Below, one piece after another: positions 1 to 10,023 of a stretch of DNA of 64,000 nt. The stretch spans positions 38,291 to 102,290 of the forward strand of contig NZ_CAMLMJ010000015.1 in assembly GCF_946481145.1 (NCBI RefSeq). Direction: 5' to 3'. A program made the translations under genes and the position numbers. This DNA is from an uncultured Sediminibacterium sp. GTDB taxonomy: Bacteria; Bacteroidota; Bacteroidia; Chitinophagales; Chitinophagaceae. Within the stretch, counting starts at the first letter, position 1. Each line of letters begins with the position of its first letter. Under the pieces are notes generated by a model. It saw only the letters and a list, made by a program, of their open reading frames with translations, made no database searches and was not told the origin of the DNA.

Positions 1-1
1 T

Positions 2-1504
2 ACGTTCCGGAATGGCGTCATGAAATACCACCAGGGTTTATTTCGGTTCCGTCCACTAAGAGAACATACTTTTCTCAGCAGAGGAAATAAATACAATGAA
101 GCAGATTATTATAAAACCATTAACCGCCTCGGACAACTCGGTGCATGGCAACAGGCAGATGCCATTTTACGCGTTCGCGATAAAGACACTTTAGATATGC
201 ATATTCTGCTGGTACCTGCTGCAAGACAAACCATTGCCGCAGAACTGGAAGGAAGCAGAAACTCAGGAGATGTAATCACTGGTAATACACTGGGTATATC
301 TACCAATCTTAGTTATATCAACAGAAACAGGTGGAAGCAAGCCGTACAGCAACAAAGTGTGATCAGAACAGGGGTTGAATTAAACCTGTTGAGTCAGGGT
401 AATAATCCATTGTTGCAAACTTTTCTATTAAGTGGTAGTCATACATATGCATTACCTCGTTTATTAACCCCCTTCCGCAATTGGAGAGCACTGCGTAACC
501 TGGAAAATAAAAGAACCTTATTTGCGCTCAGCAGTTCTTATATCGACAGAAAAAATTATTATAAAGTAACCTCACTTACAGGAAGCATCGGTTATGAATG
601 GAGAAAGCCCAGGAAAAATGGAGATGAAGTTTGGTTATATAAACCACTCAATATAGAATTGTACGGCATTAAAAGATTACCTGGATTAGACACCTTAATA
701 AAAAACAACCCCTTCCTTCAGGCTTCTTTTAATGAAGGCAATATCGTAAGTCAGAGCTTATCATTTGTAAGAACCACCACAAGTCCAAAGAACAGGAATA
801 AAAGTCATTACCTGAGAATTGGTATTGAAGAAGCAGGTGGCTTATTTGGATTACTACCTGGTTTGAAAAATAATATTTACAGGTATATTAAAACAGAAGC
901 AGAATACAGACAAAGGATACTTTTTCCAAAAGCTGAACTTGCTTATAGGGCTTTTGCAGGTTTGGGTTATAATTATAGCGACAATGCATCAATCGGTCAA
1001 ACGCTACCATTCTTTAAGCAGTTTATCGTTGGCGGACCATATAGCATGCGTGCATGGGGATTGCGGCAATTAGGATTGGGTAGTTCTGTATTTAGTGATA
1101 CCGTTAACAGCAGTTACCGTGATAGGTTTGGTGACATGCAGCTTGAAACCAATCTCGAATATCGTTTCCAACTGGCATCACTTGGTTCTTTTAAAATTGG
1201 TAGTGCTGTTTTTGCGGATATTGGCAATATCTGGAACATTAAAAGAAACGATAAGGATCCTACTTCAAGGTTTTCATTAAGTAACCTCGGCAGAGATCTT
1301 GCGATAGGGATTGGTACTGGTTTGCGTTTCGACTTTTCCTATTTTCTTATACGTTTTGACGTAGCCTATAGAGTAAAAGACCCCGCCCGTCCTACCAATG
1401 GAGGCTGGATGAGTATCAAAAATTTTGTATGGTCTGAAACAAGACCATCTGGTTTAAAAATTAATAATGCAGCATTGCAATTTGGTATTGGTTTGCCTTT
1501 TTAG
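2..1504 (+). CDS. TamL/BamA-like Omp85 outer membrane protein, 3' part
   Basis: C-terminal about 500 residues of an Omp85-superfamily barrel, probably the TamL-type lipoprotein of Bacteroidota that works in outer-membrane protein assembly. The frame is open to the window edge, so the true start lies upstream; the ATG at 20 is internal. Residues about 1-80 look like the end of a POTRA domain (pattern ending TINRLGQLGAW). The rest is alternating aromatic beta-barrel sequence with the loop-6 signature GGPYSMRAWG, equivalent to the VRGF motif, and it ends in Phe (GIGLPF) as barrel proteins do. It converges with truB across a repeat-filled gap. Family is confident; TamL versus BamA is inferred from the MRAW variant. 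Confidence 0.8.
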   Translation, partial: TFRNGVMKYHQGLFRFRPLREHTFLSRGNKYNEADYYKTINRLGQLGAWQQADAILRVRDKDTLDMHILLVPAARQTIAAELEGSRNSGDVITGNTLGISTNLSYINRNRWKQAVQQQSVIRTGVELNLLSQGNNPLLQTFLLSGSHTYALPRLLTPFRNWRALRNLENKRTLFALSSSYIDRKNYYKVTSLTGSIGYEWRKPRKNGDEVWLYKPLNIELYGIKRLPGLDTLIKNNPFLQASFNEGNIVSQSLSFVRTTTSPKNRNKSHYLRIGIEEAGGLFGLLPGLKNNIYRYIKTEAEYRQRILFPKAELAYRAFAGLGYNYSDNASIGQTLPFFKQFIVGGPYSMRAWGLRQLGLGSSVFSDTVNSSYRDRFGDMQLETNLEYRFQLASLGSFKIGSAVFADIGNIWNIKRNDKDPTSRFSLSNLGRDLAIGIGTGLRFDFSYFLIRFDVAYRVKDPARPTNGGWMSIKNFVWSETRPSGLKINNAALQFGIGLPF

Positions 1505-1535
1505 TTTGAAGCTATTGCTGTTGGGGGGGGGGAAA

Positions 1536-1742
1536 TAGCTTCTAGCCACTAGCTGCTAGCTACTAGCTTTTTTTTGTTATTAATTTAACCATCCACAAGT
1601 GTAAATAGGGTAATTATATGTTTATTATAAGTAGGATTTTTACAAAACAAATTTGCAAGCCCACTCATTTATTCAAATAATAGCAGAAAATCTAAAACAA
1701 GCACACATCAAGGCTAGTAGCTAGAGGCTAGAAGCTAGCAGC
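1536..1742. repeat. Heptad-armed intergenic element (CTAGCTT word), copy 1
   Basis: Inverted arms made of 7-bp steps around TCTAGCC/ACTAGCT lie at 1536-1570 and 1711-1742. They enclose a core (GTTATTAATTTAACCATCCA ... TTTGCAAGCC ... TTATTCAAATAATAGCAGAA) that recurs in opposite orientation at 9600-9803 and 17937-18147. The element fills the convergent gap between the barrel gene and truB, starting 31 bp after the stop codon. No ORF is apparent. A non-autonomous mobile element is possible; no transposase gene matching it is in the window. Confidence 0.75.
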
Positions 1743-1788
1743 CAATTTTCCCCGGACAGCAATGGCTTGCAGCCTGAAGCCAAAAAAA

Positions 1789-2493
1789 CTACTCCCCTTT
1801 CAATTCAGCAATCCTCGATTCAAAAACTGCCAGACTATCTGCTTCTTCAACACTAAAGTTGCCGATGCGTGTTCTGCGAAGACTGCTCATGTATCCACCT
1901 ACGCCAAGTGCTGCACCGAAATCGTGGGCGAGGCTTCTGATATAAGTGCCTGTTGAACAAACTACCCTGAAATGTATAATGGGTAATTCAATTTTCTCAA
2001 TTACGAATTTGAAAATGGTAACCGGGCGTGGTTCTAATTTTACTTCTATTCCTTTTCTTGCAGCGAGGTAAACGGGCTTGCCATCTTTTTTAATGGCTGA
2101 ATGCGCGGGTGGTACCTGCATAATTGGACCAGTAAACTGTTCTGTTGCAGTATGTATCTGTTCTGTGGTAAGATGTGTGTAATCGCAAATATTTTCAGGT
2201 GCAGATTCAAGATCATAGGTTGGGGTTGTGGCACCTAAAGTAAAAGTACCCGTGTATTCTTTTTCCATACCCATGTACTCGTTGATCTTTTTGGTAAACT
2301 TCCCTGTACACACAATTAACAACCCAGTAGCCAAAGGATCTAAAGTACCTGCGTGTCCAACCTTCGATATCCTCGTGAGGATACGCACTTTTTTAACCAC
2401 GTCGAAGGAGGTCCAGTCGATGGGCTTATCTAATAGAATCACTTTACCATCCAGGTATGGTTGCAGTGCGGGATGTATTTCTTTCTGCTTCAT
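1789..2493 (-). CDS. truB: tRNA pseudouridine(55) synthase TruB
   Basis: Isomerises U55 to pseudouridine in the T-loop of tRNAs. The 234-residue protein carries the DKPIDWTSFDVV motif (22-33) and the catalytic motif GHAGTLDPLATG with Asp52 as the expected nucleophile. Later it has YTGTFTLG and the GTYIRSLAHDFG motif. I chose the ATG at 2493, which gives a family-typical N terminus and leaves 22 bp after proS; an in-frame upstream start at 2532 would overlap proS. It sits just downstream of proS on the same strand, so co-transcription is likely. Length and motifs are normal. Confidence 0.95.
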   Translation of the reverse strand: MKQKEIHPALQPYLDGKVILLDKPIDWTSFDVVKKVRILTRISKVGHAGTLDPLATGLLIVCTGKFTKKINEYMGMEKEYTGTFTLGATTPTYDLESAPENICDYTHLTTEQIHTATEQFTGPIMQVPPAHSAIKKDGKPVYLAARKGIEVKLEPRPVTIFKFVIEKIELPIIHFRVVCSTGTYIRSLAHDFGAALGVGGYMSSLRRTRIGNFSVEEADSLAVFESRIAELKGE

Positions 2494-2515
2494 GAAGGAT
2501 CTGCGAATGCAAGTT

Positions 2516-3994
2516 TTAATATGCTCTTGCAAACAGTACCCGCTGAACAGAGGGTTTACCTGTTAAAATACAAGTGCCTTCTTCCTGCGGATTATTTAAA
2601 GGAATACAACGTATGGTTGCTTTGGTGAGTTCTTTGATTTTATCTTCTGTTTCTGGAGTACCATCCCAATGTGCAGCAATAAATCCGCCTTTCGTATCAA
2701 GCAGTTCAACGAATTCATCCCAACTGTTAGCGGGTGTAAGATGTTCGTCGCGGTATTTTTTTGCTTTGTCATACATCTGCTGCTGAATATCATCCAGCAA
2801 TTGCTTCACCATAGTGGAGAGTCCATCAAGCGATACAGCACTTTTTTCTTTGGTATCTCTTCTGGCTAATTCTACCTGGTTATTTTCAAGGTCTCTTGCA
2901 CCAAGTGTAATACGCACGGGTACGCCCTTCATTTCATATTCGGCAAATTTCCAACCTGGTCTTGTATTGTCGTTGTCATCGTATTTAACCGTGATGCCCA
3001 TTGCCTTTAATTCATGGACGAGTCGGTGGGCATGTTCATCAATTTTAGCCTTCTGCTCCTCTCCTTTGTAAATAGGTACAATAACAACCTGTATAGGTGC
3101 AATTTTAGGAGGAAGTATTAAACCATCGTCGTCGCTATGCGCCATTACCAGCGCACCTATCAGCCTTGTGCTTACGCCCCAACTGGTTGCCCATACATAT
3201 TCAAGTTTATTATTCTTATCGCTGAACTTCACATCAAATGCTTTGGCAAAGTTCTGACCCAGAAAATGTGAGGTACCTGCCTGTAATGCTTTACCATCCT
3301 GCATCATTGCTTCAATACAATAAGTATCTTCTGCACCTGCAAAACGTTCATTCGGAGTCTTCACGCCTTTTATTACGGGTACTGCCATCCAGTTTTCAAC
3401 AAAATCGGCATATACATCCAGCATTTTGGTGGTCTCTTCAATCGCTTCTTCTTTGGTCGCATGTGCGGTATGCCCTTCCTGCCATAAAAACTCTGCGGTA
3501 CGCAAGAATAACCTCGTACGCATTTCCCAGCGAACCACATTGGCCCACTGGTTTACCAGGATGGGAAGGTCACGGTACGACTGTATCCAGCCTTTATACG
3601 TATTCCAGATGATGGCTTCGCTTGTTGGACGAACCACCAGTTCTTCTTCCAGTCTGGCTTCAGGATCAACGATGAGTTTGCCTTTATTTGCCGGATCTGT
3701 TTTTAAACGGTAATGGGTAACAACCGCGCATTCTTTGGCAAAGCCTTCCGCATTCTTTTCTTCCGCCTCAAACAGGCTTTTAGGGATGAATAAGGGGAAA
3801 TAAGCATTCTGGTGGCCGGTATCCTTAAACATCCTGTCTAATACATCACGCATATTCTCCCATAAACCATAGCCATAGGGCTTGATTACCATACAGCCAC
3901 GAACGGCACTATAATCAGCCAATCCACCCTTTAAAATCAGGTCATTATACCATTGTGAATAGTCTTGCTCACGGGATGTTATTTCCTTACTCAT
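2516..3994 (-). CDS. proS: Prolyl-tRNA synthetase (short, archaeal/eukaryotic type)
   Basis: Charges tRNA-Pro. The 492-residue class II synthetase has RPTSE at 122-126, motif 2 as [14 protein letters not shown] at 165-178, and a motif 3-like segment [17 protein letters not shown]. An anticodon-binding domain follows ([17 protein letters not shown] onward), then the zinc-domain-like C terminus ending ARAY. The size and the absence of an editing insertion match the shorter ProRS class common in Bacteroidota. The ATG at 3994 is the only reasonable start. It is upstream of truB in a probable two-gene unit. Confidence 0.97.
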   Translation of the reverse strand: MSKEITSREQDYSQWYNDLILKGGLADYSAVRGCMVIKPYGYGLWENMRDVLDRMFKDTGHQNAYFPLFIPKSLFEAEEKNAEGFAKECAVVTHYRLKTDPANKGKLIVDPEARLEEELVVRPTSEAIIWNTYKGWIQSYRDLPILVNQWANVVRWEMRTRLFLRTAEFLWQEGHTAHATKEEAIEETTKMLDVYADFVENWMAVPVIKGVKTPNERFAGAEDTYCIEAMMQDGKALQAGTSHFLGQNFAKAFDVKFSDKNNKLEYVWATSWGVSTRLIGALVMAHSDDDGLILPPKIAPIQVVIVPIYKGEEQKAKIDEHAHRLVHELKAMGITVKYDDNDNTRPGWKFAEYEMKGVPVRITLGARDLENNQVELARRDTKEKSAVSLDGLSTMVKQLLDDIQQQMYDKAKKYRDEHLTPANSWDEFVELLDTKGGFIAAHWDGTPETEDKIKELTKATIRCIPLNNPQEEGTCILTGKPSVQRVLFARAY

Positions 3995-4131
3995 AAAAAA
4001 TTATAATTCTCTTAACAAAATACATTGCTTACAGATGTTAGTTGGCAAAATAATTGCCGCTAAACCATGAAGCCAACAACAGCGCAAATGTATGTAACTT
4101 CACATTATATAACCTAGTCAATCCTCCTATC

Positions 4132-4911
4132 ATGAAAACAATACTACTCGGTTCATTACTCGCCATAGGACTCCTTTCCGGGTGTTCTACTGCCTATCAG
4201 TCTGGGCAAACGCCTGATGATGTGTATTATTCACCTGCCCGTGAAGGGTTGAACAGAAAAGAGGAAGAGAAGGCCAAAGAGCAACAGGAGCGATATGAAG
4301 AATATATCAGCAGTCAGGACGACCGTTACCTGCGCATGAAAGTTGCCAACAGGTACCGTTGGTCTGGAATCGATGATTTTGGATATTGGTACGATAGTCG
4401 TTACGATTTTAACCGCATCAACCCATATAGCAACTGGAATACCTACAACTGGAACCACCAATGGAACCTGGGATTAGGTTATGGAGGATGGAGACCTCAG
4501 TTGGGACTAGGTTATGGATATTATAACTGGGGTTGGAATAACCCACTTTATACAGTTATAGTATATGCTTCACCTAAATTTTATACCGGAAGCACTTCAG
4601 GTAGTAATCTGTCTGCCTACAGAAATACAAAAGGCTTCAACAACAATAACCAGGGATATTATAATCCTAAAACCGGTGCATTTGTTAGCACAGGAAGCAA
4701 CAATAACAGTTTCGGAAGCCTGCTGAAAAGGGTATTTACCGGAAGCAGCAATGGTTCATCGGGAACTACTGTTGACAGGGCCGTAAGAAGTTTCCCTAGC
4801 AACAGCAATGGCTCTACTGCTACACCAAGCAGTAATGCAGGTGGTAACAGCGGGGGTGTTAAGAGTACCGGAAGCAGTTCGAGCTCAGGCCGTGGTGGCA
4901 GGGGCAATTAA
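4132..4911 (+). CDS. Gly/Ser/Asn-rich lipoprotein of unknown function
   Basis: Starting at the ATG at 4132, the product has a lipoprotein signal with lipobox LLSGC about residue 18 (MKTILLGSLLAIGLLSGC). After the signal comes a charged stretch (EEEKAKEQQERYEEY). A Trp/Tyr/Asn-rich middle follows, with repeated YG/YNWGW-type patches, and then a low-complexity Ser/Gly/Asn tail ending GRGGRGN. This suggests a surface or periplasm-facing lipoprotein with a disordered tail. An in-frame TTG at 4054 would put a non-signal extension in front and is rejected. No known domain is recognised. It is followed by a barrel gene on the same strand. Confidence 0.75.
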   Translation: MKTILLGSLLAIGLLSGCSTAYQSGQTPDDVYYSPAREGLNRKEEEKAKEQQERYEEYISSQDDRYLRMKVANRYRWSGIDDFGYWYDSRYDFNRINPYSNWNTYNWNHQWNLGLGYGGWRPQLGLGYGYYNWGWNNPLYTVIVYASPKFYTGSTSGSNLSAYRNTKGFNNNNQGYYNPKTGAFVSTGSNNNSFGSLLKRVFTGSSNGSSGTTVDRAVRSFPSNSNGSTATPSSNAGGNSGGVKSTGSSSSSGRGGRGN

Positions 4912-4994
4912 CCATCAACCTCAAATTGGAAGCAATTAATAACCATTCAGTGCCTGGCACTTATTACTAAACCTATATCCAAACGCATTGTAAT

Positions 4995-6524
4995 ATGAAA
5001 TCATATTTACCCATCATAGCAGTTCTACTTACCCTTACAACGGCTGCACAAAACCCTGATTATTCCCTGAGAATGGCCTGGTTCAACCAAAATGGTTCAG
5101 CAAGAAACATTGCAACAGGCGGCGTAATGGGATCACTCGGTGGTGAGATCACTGCCAATCACGTAAACCCTGCCGGACTTGGCCTATTCAAAACCAATGA
5201 ATTTGTTTTGTCGCCAGGTTTCTTTTTAAACAACAATAAATTCAATTACCGGGGAACAGATACACTCAATAGTAAAAACAATTTTGGTTATGGTGCTTCA
5301 GGACTTATCCTAAGCAGTAACTATAAGCGTAACAGTAAATGGACAAGTAGTGCATTTGCCATTTCTGTTAACCAGTTGGCGAGTTATAACAATCGTATTC
5401 AGTTTAAGGGCTTTAATAACATGAGCTCTTTTTCTGAACAATACCTTGAAGAACTTACCCGTGATCTTGCAGATACCAATGCTGCACTCAGTAATTATAT
5501 TTTTGGTTCTTCACTGGCTTTCAGAACATTCCTGATTGATACAGCCAACAACGCTTCCGGTAATTTCATAGGCTACCAGAGCCTTGTGCCACTTTCAACT
5601 GGTGTTAACCAGCATTATGATGCCATTACGCGAGGCGGTTACCATGAAATAGCTTTAGGCATGGCCGGGAACATGGAAGATAAGTTATACGTAGGTGGAA
5701 GTCTTACCATACCTGTAATTCACTACACCCGCGACCTTGTGTACAGAGAAACAGATCCTACCAACGATCCGAATAACCAGTTTAGTTATTTTGAATTCAA
5801 AGAACAGTTTACATCAAATGGTTTAGGTGTGGGTGCAAAAATTGGTACTATTTACAAACCAAAAGAATACTGGCGCATAGGTTTCGCTTTTCATACTCCA
5901 CAGTTCATCACTTTTAAAGATCGTGTAAGGGCTTCTATGACTGCCAATACTGAATCTTATGCCGGACTCAGATCTGAGAATAGTGATAACCTGAACAGTG
6001 GCAACCCAGGTAACAGTAATTACAATCTCGTAACTCCATGGCGCGCCATCATCAGTGCGAGTTATGTGTTCCGTGAAATTAAGGATACACGTCGTCAGAG
6101 AGCATTCATCAGTGCCGATCTTGAATATGTGAACTACAGGGGTTCCAGATTTTCTGCAGAAGATAAAAACGATCAGGCACTCGTGAACTATTATAATTTG
6201 CTGAATAATGTGGTTAAAGACACTTATAAAGGCAATATCAATTTCAGGTTAGGTGGTGAATTGAAATTACACACTATTATGTTCCGCCTCGGTGGTGCTT
6301 ATTATGGAAGTCCTTATAAGGAAAGTGAATTAAAAGCGCATCGCATCATGGCAACCGGTGGTATCGGCTACCGTGATAAAGGAATATTTATTGATCTGAG
6401 CTATGCACATGCTTTTAATCGCGATGTACAGTTTGCTTACAGATTGAATGATAAGCCTAATACATTTGCAGACCAGAGAGGTTCAAGAGGAACAGTGATG
6501 ATGACTTTTGGTTTCAAATTCTAA
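4995..6524 (+). CDS. FadL/OmpP1-like outer membrane beta-barrel protein
   Basis: A 509-residue exported protein with a signal peptide (about 1-18, cleaved near TTAAQ). The N-terminal sequence is typical of FadL/OmpP1-type barrels in Bacteroidota (GSARNIATGGVMGSLGGEITANHVNPAGLGL), shown here only in outline: GGVMGSLGG then NPAGLGL. Long amphipathic strands follow, and the C terminus is MMTFGFKF with a terminal Phe. Such proteins carry hydrophobic substrates or serve as secretion-linked barrels; the substrate here cannot be told. Its stop lies only 2 bp from the convergent miaA stop, so neither gene has its own 3' spacer. Confidence 0.75.
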   Translation: MKSYLPIIAVLLTLTTAAQNPDYSLRMAWFNQNGSARNIATGGVMGSLGGEITANHVNPAGLGLFKTNEFVLSPGFFLNNNKFNYRGTDTLNSKNNFGYGASGLILSSNYKRNSKWTSSAFAISVNQLASYNNRIQFKGFNNMSSFSEQYLEELTRDLADTNAALSNYIFGSSLAFRTFLIDTANNASGNFIGYQSLVPLSTGVNQHYDAITRGGYHEIALGMAGNMEDKLYVGGSLTIPVIHYTRDLVYRETDPTNDPNNQFSYFEFKEQFTSNGLGVGAKIGTIYKPKEYWRIGFAFHTPQFITFKDRVRASMTANTESYAGLRSENSDNLNSGNPGNSNYNLVTPWRAIISASYVFREIKDTRRQRAFISADLEYVNYRGSRFSAEDKNDQALVNYYNLLNNVVKDTYKGNINFRLGGELKLHTIMFRLGGAYYGSPYKESELKAHRIMATGGIGYRDKGIFIDLSYAHAFNRDVQFAYRLNDKPNTFADQRGSRGTVMMTFGFKF

Positions 6525-6526
6525 GA

Positions 6527-7441
6527 TCATAAATCTGCAGATCGTAGCAGTGCTGCGATCTGTTCCTGAATATTTTCTTCAGCAGCATTCACCCAATGGA
6601 TGCTGCTGTTTTTTTTGAACCAGGTCATTTGTCTTTTTGCATATTGTCTGGTATGTTGTTTAATCAACTCTACAGCTTTCGACAGACTTGTTTTTCCTTC
6701 GAAGTGATCGAATAATTCCTGGTAGCCTACTGTTTGTAATGCATTGAGGTGGCGCGAGGAAAAGAGTCTCTTTGCTTCTTCCAATTGTCCGGCTTCCATC
6801 ATCGCATCTACCCTGCTGTTGATTCTTTCATTTAGTAATTCGCGTGGCATTTCAAGTTCGATGGTAATTACTTTAAATGGCCTCTCTTCTTTCTTTCCTG
6901 ATCGATACGTAGTAATGGATTGCCCTGTAGCTTCTACAAATTCAAGTGCCCTCATCAGGCGCTGGGGGTTTTGTTGTTCCGCAATTTCCCAGAATGCGGG
7001 GTCTTTTTGTTGTATGGTTTCCTGCAACCAGGCGAGTCCCTTTTCCTGGTAAGTTCGGATAATATTTTCCCTGATTGTCTGAGGTATAGATGGCATAACA
7101 TCAATACCTTCTACAAATGCGTTGATATAAAGTCCTGTTCCACCCGTCATCACAATTACCGGATGCTGCTGAAACAATTCGTTTGCTTTGGCAAGTGCAT
7201 ACTGCTCAAAAACACCTGCATTTACATCATCCGTTATACTGTGCGATGCAATAAAATGGTGTGGTACTGCTGCCAGTTCTGCTGTTGATGGTCTGGCAAC
7301 ACCGATATTCATTTCACGATAACATTGACGTGAGTCGGCAGAAATAATTTCCGTGTGAAACTGTTTAGCGAGTTGCACGGCAACGGCTGTTTTTCCAACG
7401 GCGGTTGGACCTACAATAAGTATAACAGTATGTTGGTGCAA
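6527..7441 (-). CDS. miaA: tRNA dimethylallyltransferase MiaA
   Basis: Transfers a dimethylallyl group to N6 of A37 in tRNAs that read UNN codons. The P-loop GPTAVGKT is at 11-18, followed by the SADSRQCYREMNIG motif whose Asp is the expected general base, then MTGGTGLYINAF and the QTVGYQELFDHF motif. At 304 residues it is full length. The gene is in a run of minus-strand genes with the pRiA4b-like gene 26 bp upstream. Nothing unusual is visible. Confidence 0.96.
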   Translation of the reverse strand: MHQHTVILIVGPTAVGKTAVAVQLAKQFHTEIISADSRQCYREMNIGVARPSTAELAAVPHHFIASHSITDDVNAGVFEQYALAKANELFQQHPVIVMTGGTGLYINAFVEGIDVMPSIPQTIRENIIRTYQEKGLAWLQETIQQKDPAFWEIAEQQNPQRLMRALEFVEATGQSITTYRSGKKEERPFKVITIELEMPRELLNERINSRVDAMMEAGQLEEAKRLFSSRHLNALQTVGYQELFDHFEGKTSLSKAVELIKQHTRQYAKRQMTWFKKNSSIHWVNAAEENIQEQIAALLRSADL

Positions 7442-7467
7442 ACTAAAGGATTAGCAATTGGGGGACA

Positions 7468-8031
7468 TTAAAAATCTTCTTCACTGGATTCTTCGGCACC
7501 AAATTCATCTGTATCCTGATCGCCATCTTCTCCTTCTTCTCCAAATCCATCTGCTGCTTCGGTGAGATCGTATTTTTCTTCTATGTCGGCAAATTTATCC
7601 CCTAACAGACTTTTGGTACCATACTGTTGGGGTCCGATTCCTTCTGTGCGTGATATGGCAGGATAGCTAAGCTTGGGATTTTCTTCCTTGCTTACATTAA
7701 TCAGTTCAACAAGAAAGGTCCAGTTTTTTGCGAAATCATATACGTATACAAATTTCTGGTTTGTATCTCTTATTTCACTTCCGATTGTTGTTTCAGACAT
7801 CAGGAGTGGTTCTGCCACATAGGGCTTATCGTATTTCTCAAAACTGATTTCTCTTCCACGTTGCCAGTTATCGTTACTCCGGAAGAAAGTTGCCTGATGC
7901 TTCTGATCAAATTCATAGGCTTTCAGGATCACAAAATGCAGGTCCAAAAAATGCTGTGTGTGTTTAATCACCACATCGCGATAAACTGCATCATCTTCTT
8001 CAAGGTAAATCCGAAATTTTAATACCGCCAT
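7468..8031 (-). CDS. Plasmid pRiA4b ORF-3-like protein
   Basis: A 187-residue protein whose first 130 residues fit the pRiA4b ORF-3/IS1096-passenger-like fold (start VLKFRIYLEEDDAVYRDVVI, later VYDFAKNWTFLVELI). The role is unknown. The C terminus from about 150 is very acidic (EEGEDGDQDTDEFGAEESSEEDF), which is common in the Bacteroidota versions. It lies between miaA and the CCA-adding enzyme on the same strand, with no sign of a transposon nearby despite the family's name. Confidence 0.75.
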   Translation of the reverse strand: MAVLKFRIYLEEDDAVYRDVVIKHTQHFLDLHFVILKAYEFDQKHQATFFRSNDNWQRGREISFEKYDKPYVAEPLLMSETTIGSEIRDTNQKFVYVYDFAKNWTFLVELINVSKEENPKLSYPAISRTEGIGPQQYGTKSLLGDKFADIEEKYDLTEAADGFGEEGEDGDQDTDEFGAEESSEEDF

Positions 8032-8100
8032 CCTCTTAACTTAAACTTTTGTTGAATCAATAGTTGGGTAATAATTACCAATTATCTGCTAAAATACAAT

Positions 8101-9519
8101 TTATTCCACCGCCCGCAAGTTCAGTTCTGCAGCTTTTGCTAGCATAAAGGTCCTGGCTGCTTCATAATCATTCGGAATTTCCCCATCTAAAATGGCTTCC
8201 CTTATGGCATCTTTAATAATACCTACTTGTCGGCCAGGGGTAAGTCCAAATGTCTGCATAATAATTTCCCCGGTAATAGGTGGCTGCCAATTCCTTATTC
8301 TGTCTGCATCTTCTACAGTTGCGAGGCGTTGTTTTACCAATTCAAAATTCGACAGGAATCGTTTCACCTTCATTTTGTTCTTACTGGTAATATCTGCCGA
8401 ACACAACATCATCAATGCATCAATATCTTCTCCGGCATCAAATAACAGCCTGCGAACTGCGCTGTCGGTAATATTTTCTTTGGTAAGACTAATAGGCCTC
8501 AGGTGAAGAAGTACCAGTTTCTGCACAAACTTCATCTTTTCATTCAGTGGCAATTTCAGCCTGGTAAAAATCTTAGGTACCATTCTGGCGCCAACCACTT
8601 CATGTCCGTGGAAGGTCCAGCCATGTCCCTCTTCAAATCTTTTCGTTGCCGGCTTACCGATATCATGCAATAATGCTGCCCATCTAAGCCAGAGATCATC
8701 TGTGTGTGCTGAAATATTATCCAATACCTGCAGGGTATGGTAAAAATTATCTTTGTGTCCGATTCCATCAATATATGCAGCCCCATAGAGGTCTACCATC
8801 TGTGGGAAAATTTTATGTAATAAGCCAGACCGGAACAAAAGATCCCATCCTACGGATGGTTTTTGGCACATCATTATTTTATTCAGTTCATCCGTAATTC
8901 TTTCCTGTGAAACAATACTGATGCGATCAACATTTGCGGTGATGGCAGCAAATGTTTCAGGTACTATTGTGTAGTTTAATTGTGCTGCAAAACGTATGGC
9001 CCTCATCATACGCAATGGATCATCGCTGAATGTTTGCGATGGCTCCATAGGAGTTACGATGATCTTATCATTGAGTGCCTGTTGACCATTAAAAGGATCA
9101 ATTAATTTTCCATAGTCTGCTTCATTCAAACTAATTGCCAGTGCATTAATGGTAAAGTCGCGTCTGTTCTGATCATCTTCAATGGTTCCGGGTAATACAT
9201 CGGGTTTACGGCTATGTCGGGCATAACTTTCTTTTCGAGCTCCTACAAATTCAATTTCCAGGTCGCCGATTTTTATTTGTGCCGTACCAAATGTTTTAAA
9301 AAAGGAAACATAAGGTTTGGGGTTAAACTGTTCTGCCACTTTATGTGCCAATGCTATGCCATCACCTATACATACGATATCGATATCTTTCGTAGGTCTT
9401 CCAATCAGTTTATCGCGCACGAAACCTCCAATAAGGTAACATTGCATATTCAACGATGCCCCGGCCTGTGCAATAGTCTTAAAAATCTTTAGTTCTGTAT
9501 CAGTACAAAGGATGTCCAT
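8101..9519 (-). CDS. CCA-adding tRNA nucleotidyltransferase with HD domain
   Basis: Class II polynucleotidyltransferase. GGFVRD at 31-36 is followed by the metal-binding pair in TKDIDIV (Asp45 and Asp47). [10 protein letters not shown] comes next, then the nucleotide-recognition segment [17 protein letters not shown]-terminal HD domain has ALLHDIGKP, consistent with a phosphohydrolase. It adds or repairs the 3' CCA of tRNA; some relatives add only part of the tail. I chose the ATG at 9519; the in-frame TTG three codons earlier is less likely. With miaA and truB it makes the first 10 kb rich in tRNA-processing genes. Confidence 0.93.
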   Translation of the reverse strand: MDILCTDTELKIFKTIAQAGASLNMQCYLIGGFVRDKLIGRPTKDIDIVCIGDGIALAHKVAEQFNPKPYVSFFKTFGTAQIKIGDLEIEFVGARKESYARHSRKPDVLPGTIEDDQNRRDFTINALAISLNEADYGKLIDPFNGQQALNDKIIVTPMEPSQTFSDDPLRMMRAIRFAAQLNYTIVPETFAAITANVDRISIVSQERITDELNKIMMCQKPSVGWDLLFRSGLLHKIFPQMVDLYGAAYIDGIGHKDNFYHTLQVLDNISAHTDDLWLRWAALLHDIGKPATKRFEEGHGWTFHGHEVVGARMVPKIFTRLKLPLNEKMKFVQKLVLLHLRPISLTKENITDSAVRRLLFDAGEDIDALMMLCSADITSKNKMKVKRFLSNFELVKQRLATVEDADRIRNWQPPITGEIIMQTFGLTPGRQVGIIKDAIREAILDGEIPNDYEAARTFMLAKAAELNLRAVE

Positions 9520-9599
9520 GTGCGGCAAAGTTAATCTGTTTCTGTATGTTTTGAGCTTCAGGATTCAAGCTACAAACCTGAACTGTTAGGGGAAAATAA

Positions 9600-9803
9600 G
9601 CCGCTAGCTTCCAGCTTCTAGCTGCTAGCCTTGATTGGGGGCTAGTTTTAGGTTTTCTGCTATTATTTGAATAAATGACAGGGCTTGCGAATTTGTTTTG
9701 TAAAACCCTACTTAAATTAAAAATTTAATTACCCTATTTACGCATGTGGATGGTTAAATTAATAGCAAAAAAACTAGCAGCTAGAAGCTAGTGGCTAGAA
9801 GCT
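9600..9803. repeat. Heptad-armed intergenic element (CTAGCTT word), copy 2
   Basis: Arms at 9600-9629 (GCTAGCTTCCAGCTTCTAGC) and 9773-9803 (ACTAGCAGCTAGAAGCTAG) are built in 7-bp steps. The core reads CTTGATTGGGG, then TTTGAATAAATGACAGGGCT, then GGATGGTTAAATTAATAGC, and matches the copies at 1536-1742 (inverted) and 17937-18147. It is followed by CAGCAATAGCTATAAGC, also found after copy 3 in diverged form. The gap 9520-10023 holds this element, a 64-bp palindrome and no gene. Confidence 0.8.
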
Positions 9804-9936
9804 TTTTTCCCCTAGACAGCAATAGCTATAAGCTGCATGTCTTGATTGATGCTTTTTCTCATTAATTATTCAATCTTGAGCGAGTTTATTATCAATGATA
9901 AAATTGAGGAATAAATATGCGAGAAGGATTAATAGG

Positions 9937-10000
9937 ACACGGATTTTCATGATTTTCAGGATTTATCATGATAGATCTTGAAAATCATGAAAATCCGTGT
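9937..10000. repeat. ATCATGAT palindromic repeat
   Basis: Near-perfect inverted repeat: ACACGGATTTTCATGATTTT on the left pairs with AAAATCATGAAAATCCGTGT on the right, around a GGATTTATCATGATAGATC centre. It is one of ten members in the window. It lies 23 bp downstream of the glycosyltransferase stop at 10024 (minus strand), so it could also end that transcript. Confidence 0.85.
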
Positions 10001-10023
10001 GCTATCCTACCCTTGGCTTGCAG

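Noticed and set aside
3238..3713. Plus-strand ORFs opposite proS
   Set aside because: They are shadows of a well-conserved synthetase gene; no start context or domain is recognisable.
7468..8031. Remnant of an IS1096-type transposon, because of the ORF-3/passenger family name
   Set aside because: The gene is in a tight housekeeping run with no transposase or inverted ends; family members are common chromosomal genes.
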